Source: Rhodocyclales bacterium
Lineage (GTDB): Bacteria; Pseudomonadota; Gammaproteobacteria; Burkholderiales; Rhodocyclaceae
Assembly (NCBI GenBank): GCA_016235165.1
Contig: JACRLX010000023.1
Coordinates: 62,001 to 126,000, forward strand
Direction: 5' to 3'
DNA: 64,000 bases
A model generated the notes under the pieces. It was not told the DNA's origin, ran no database searches, and saw nothing but the letters and a program-made list of their open reading frames with translations. Numbering within the stretch: the first letter of the stretch is position 1; each line of letters starts with the position of its first letter. The position numbers and the translations under genes were made by a program. Below, one piece after another: positions 62,670-64,000 of this stretch.

Positions 62670-64000
62670 GATCGCCCCTGGCCGAGAGCCGTGGGCAAGC
62701 CGAGATAGGCTGCCAACACTGGCAGTGCCCGCTCTGCCGGGGATACCAGCACCCGGTCGCCGGGAAAGACGGGTACCGCCAGCCAGCCGGTGGTCAGAAA
62801 TATGCAGTTGGCCCCGTTGGCGCGTGCTGTCGCCGTCAGGGTGGCGGCGGACGAAACCGCCAGCTGGCTGCCTGCCACCAGGAATACTTTGCATGTCGCG
62901 GCAGCTTGGGCGTCACGCCATGCGGCCGGGGAAATATCCTCCCCGAAGGCGATGACAGCAGGTTTCAGGAAGCCTTCGCACTGCGCGCAGAACATGTCGT
63001 TGCGACGCCACTCCGCATCGGCGGGCCAGGTTGTCGTTGTGCGGCAAAGCAGGCAATGCACGTGATGGATCGAGCCGTGCAGTTCAATGACACCGGAGCT
63101 GCCCGCCGCCTGGTGCAGGCCGTCAACGTTCTGGGTGATGATGCCGCCGATCAAGCCCGAGTGCCCAAGATCGGCCAAAGCGCGGTGCGCGGGATTGGGC
63201 TTTGCCTTGAGTACACATTCGCGAAACCAGTCGCAGGCATCCCAGTAAAGAATGCGCGATCCGCGATCCGCGATGAAGGCCTGAAAGCCATATTGGTGGA
63301 GCGGAACGCCGGGGGCAAGCCACGCACCCGAGGTGTAGTCGGGGATACCGGAAGCAGTGCCGATGCCGGCGCCGGTCAGGACACAGGTACCGCCATTGTT
63401 GTGTGCGTCGGCAATCAGTTTCGCCGCATGCTGCAATTCGGGATTGAGGAACAGGTCGCGGTTTCGTCCAAGTACCGTGAGGATCGCGACCCATATCCCG
63501 ACAAACAGCGGTGCCATCAGGGGCGGGACGTCATCGAGCAGGGCGAAATGCGGCCAAGCGAGCCAGACCAGCGTGGCCGTCAGGGTGGCAACGGCAGCGG
63601 CCATCCACCCGTGTCGACATCCGGGCAACAGTGTTGCGGGAAACGCGAACAGCGCTGGCGCCACGGTGAACGCCCAGAGGCCGGCATTGCCTATGGTTCG
63701 AGGGTCGGCTTCCCGTACCAGCAGGAGCATCGCGACCATCGCGGCACCCATGGCGGCGATGGCGGCTGACTTGAAATTCTTGGTCGCCATGGCCGTCGCC
63801 ACCAGAACGATTGCTCCGGCATAGTCGGCCACACCCGGTGCCGGGGCTTTGTCGAAAGACCAGAAATCGGCCTTCAGTACCGTGAACGCAAAGAGTGAGA
63901 TCCAGACCGTGAGCAGGCCGCAGAGGCCCAGTGCGGGCAGGTGCCAGAGTTGGGCAAGGCGACAGACCGGCCGGCGCAGGGCGAGACAGGCAAGGATGGC
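62666..64000 (-). CDS. Membrane-anchored SIR2 (sirtuin) NAD-dependent deacylase, 5' end beyond window
   Basis: The reading frame stays open from 63832 to the right edge, so the GTG at 63832 is not the true start. The visible N-terminal ~170 residues hold several hydrophobic segments (LGLCGLLTVWISLFAFTVL; AIVLVATAMAT; AAIAAMGAAMVAMLLLV). A sirtuin domain follows: GAGIGTASGIPDY, TQNVDGLHQAAG, catalytic His in IELHG, zinc Cys pairs CLLC and CAQC, and GSQLAVSSA. Sirtuins use NAD to remove acyl groups. It overlaps nadE by four bases, which makes NAD. Confidence 0.82.
   Translation of the reverse strand, partial: AILACLALRRPVCRLAQLWHLPALGLCGLLTVWISLFAFTVLKADFWSFDKAPAPGVADYAGAIVLVATAMATKNFKSAAIAAMGAAMVAMLLLVREADPRTIGNAGLWAFTVAPALFAFPATLLPGCRHGWMAAAVATLTATLVWLAWPHFALLDDVPPLMAPLFVGIWVAILTVLGRNRDLFLNPELQHAAKLIADAHNNGGTCVLTGAGIGTASGIPDYTSGAWLAPGVPLHQYGFQAFIADRGSRILYWDACDWFRECVLKAKPNPAHRALADLGHSGLIGGIITQNVDGLHQAAGSSGVIELHGSIHHVHCLLCRTTTTWPADAEWRRNDMFCAQCEGFLKPAVIAFGEDISPAAWRDAQAAATCKVFLVAGSQLAVSSAATLTATARANGANCIFLTTGWLAVPVFPGDRVLVSPAERALPVLAAYLGLPTALGQGRS

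Noticed and set aside
63833-64000. Treating the GTG at 63832 as the sirtuin start
   Set aside because: The frame continues open and hydrophobic to the window edge, with a further likely membrane segment, so the gene starts outside the window.

Overview
This 64 kb window is a GC-rich bacterial chromosome segment. Gene content and order point to a betaproteobacterium: mltA, coaE-zapD-yacG, birA-coaX, an ntrB-ntrC pair beside a sigma-54/NtrC-controlled glnA, ClsB-type cardiolipin synthase and PEP carboxylase. A Rhodocyclales/Sterolibacteriaceae-like relative is my best guess; it rests on gene content only.

Layout. 0-4 kb: housekeeping genes (mltA, an AAA+ ATPase, a Nudix-ThiE fusion, yacG, zapD, coaE). 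4-13.8 kb: a long minus-strand series with many overlapping stop/start codons. It encodes an AsmA-like coiled-coil protein, DUF350 membrane protein, SPFH/SHOCT protein, double-DUF4178 zinc-ribbon protein, a 47-residue membrane peptide, a membrane-embedded aminopropyltransferase, an FAD amine-oxidase-like protein and SpeD. This looks like a polyamine-linked membrane system of unknown purpose. 14-24.8 kb: coaX, birA, ntrC, ntrB, glnA with a near-textbook sigma-54 promoter and two NtrC sites, a CDF transporter, a rhodanese, nadA and a hydrolase. 24.9-29.4 kb: accessory DNA with an AbiEi/AbiEii-type pair under two palindromes and an unrecognised 691-residue protein with a PD-(D/E)XK-like C-terminus. 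29.5-38 kb: a two-component system, a second SPFH protein, a queuosine-precursor transporter, an EEP phosphohydrolase and clsB.

38.1-40.9 kb holds the most striking locus. A tRNA-Gly(CCC) gene is interrupted inside its anticodon stem by a 2.65 kb group II intron encoding an RT/maturase-HNH protein. The intron itself carries a second, complete tRNA-Gly(CCC) just before the maturase gene. The carried tRNA keeps the anticodon loop but has a different anticodon stem, so it could replace the interrupted tRNA while matching the intron's target poorly. EBS1 and a probable EBS2 complementary to the tRNA are visible in the intron.

40.9-45.8 kb: a FecR-domain protein, ppc and the ATPase (gltL-like) of a glutamate/aspartate ABC transporter. 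46.1-56.7 kb: a catabolic island with an XylR/DmpR-type activator, a sigma-54 promoter, benzaldehyde-dehydrogenase-like and benzyl-alcohol-dehydrogenase-like enzymes, an esterase and a Liv-type ABC transporter. It lies between gltL and the matching gltK-gltJ-gltI genes (56.9-59.2 kb), and its left edge carries a probable transposase remnant, so it appears to have split a gltIJKL operon. 59.2-64 kb: an Atm1-type ABC exporter, a GNAT acetyltransferase, NAD synthetase and a membrane-anchored sirtuin that runs off the window.

A 16-bp sequence, GAAAGTCGGCGCTGGC, recurs in both orientations at nine or more places, in gaps and in coding linkers. No CRISPR array, rRNA or replication origin was seen.
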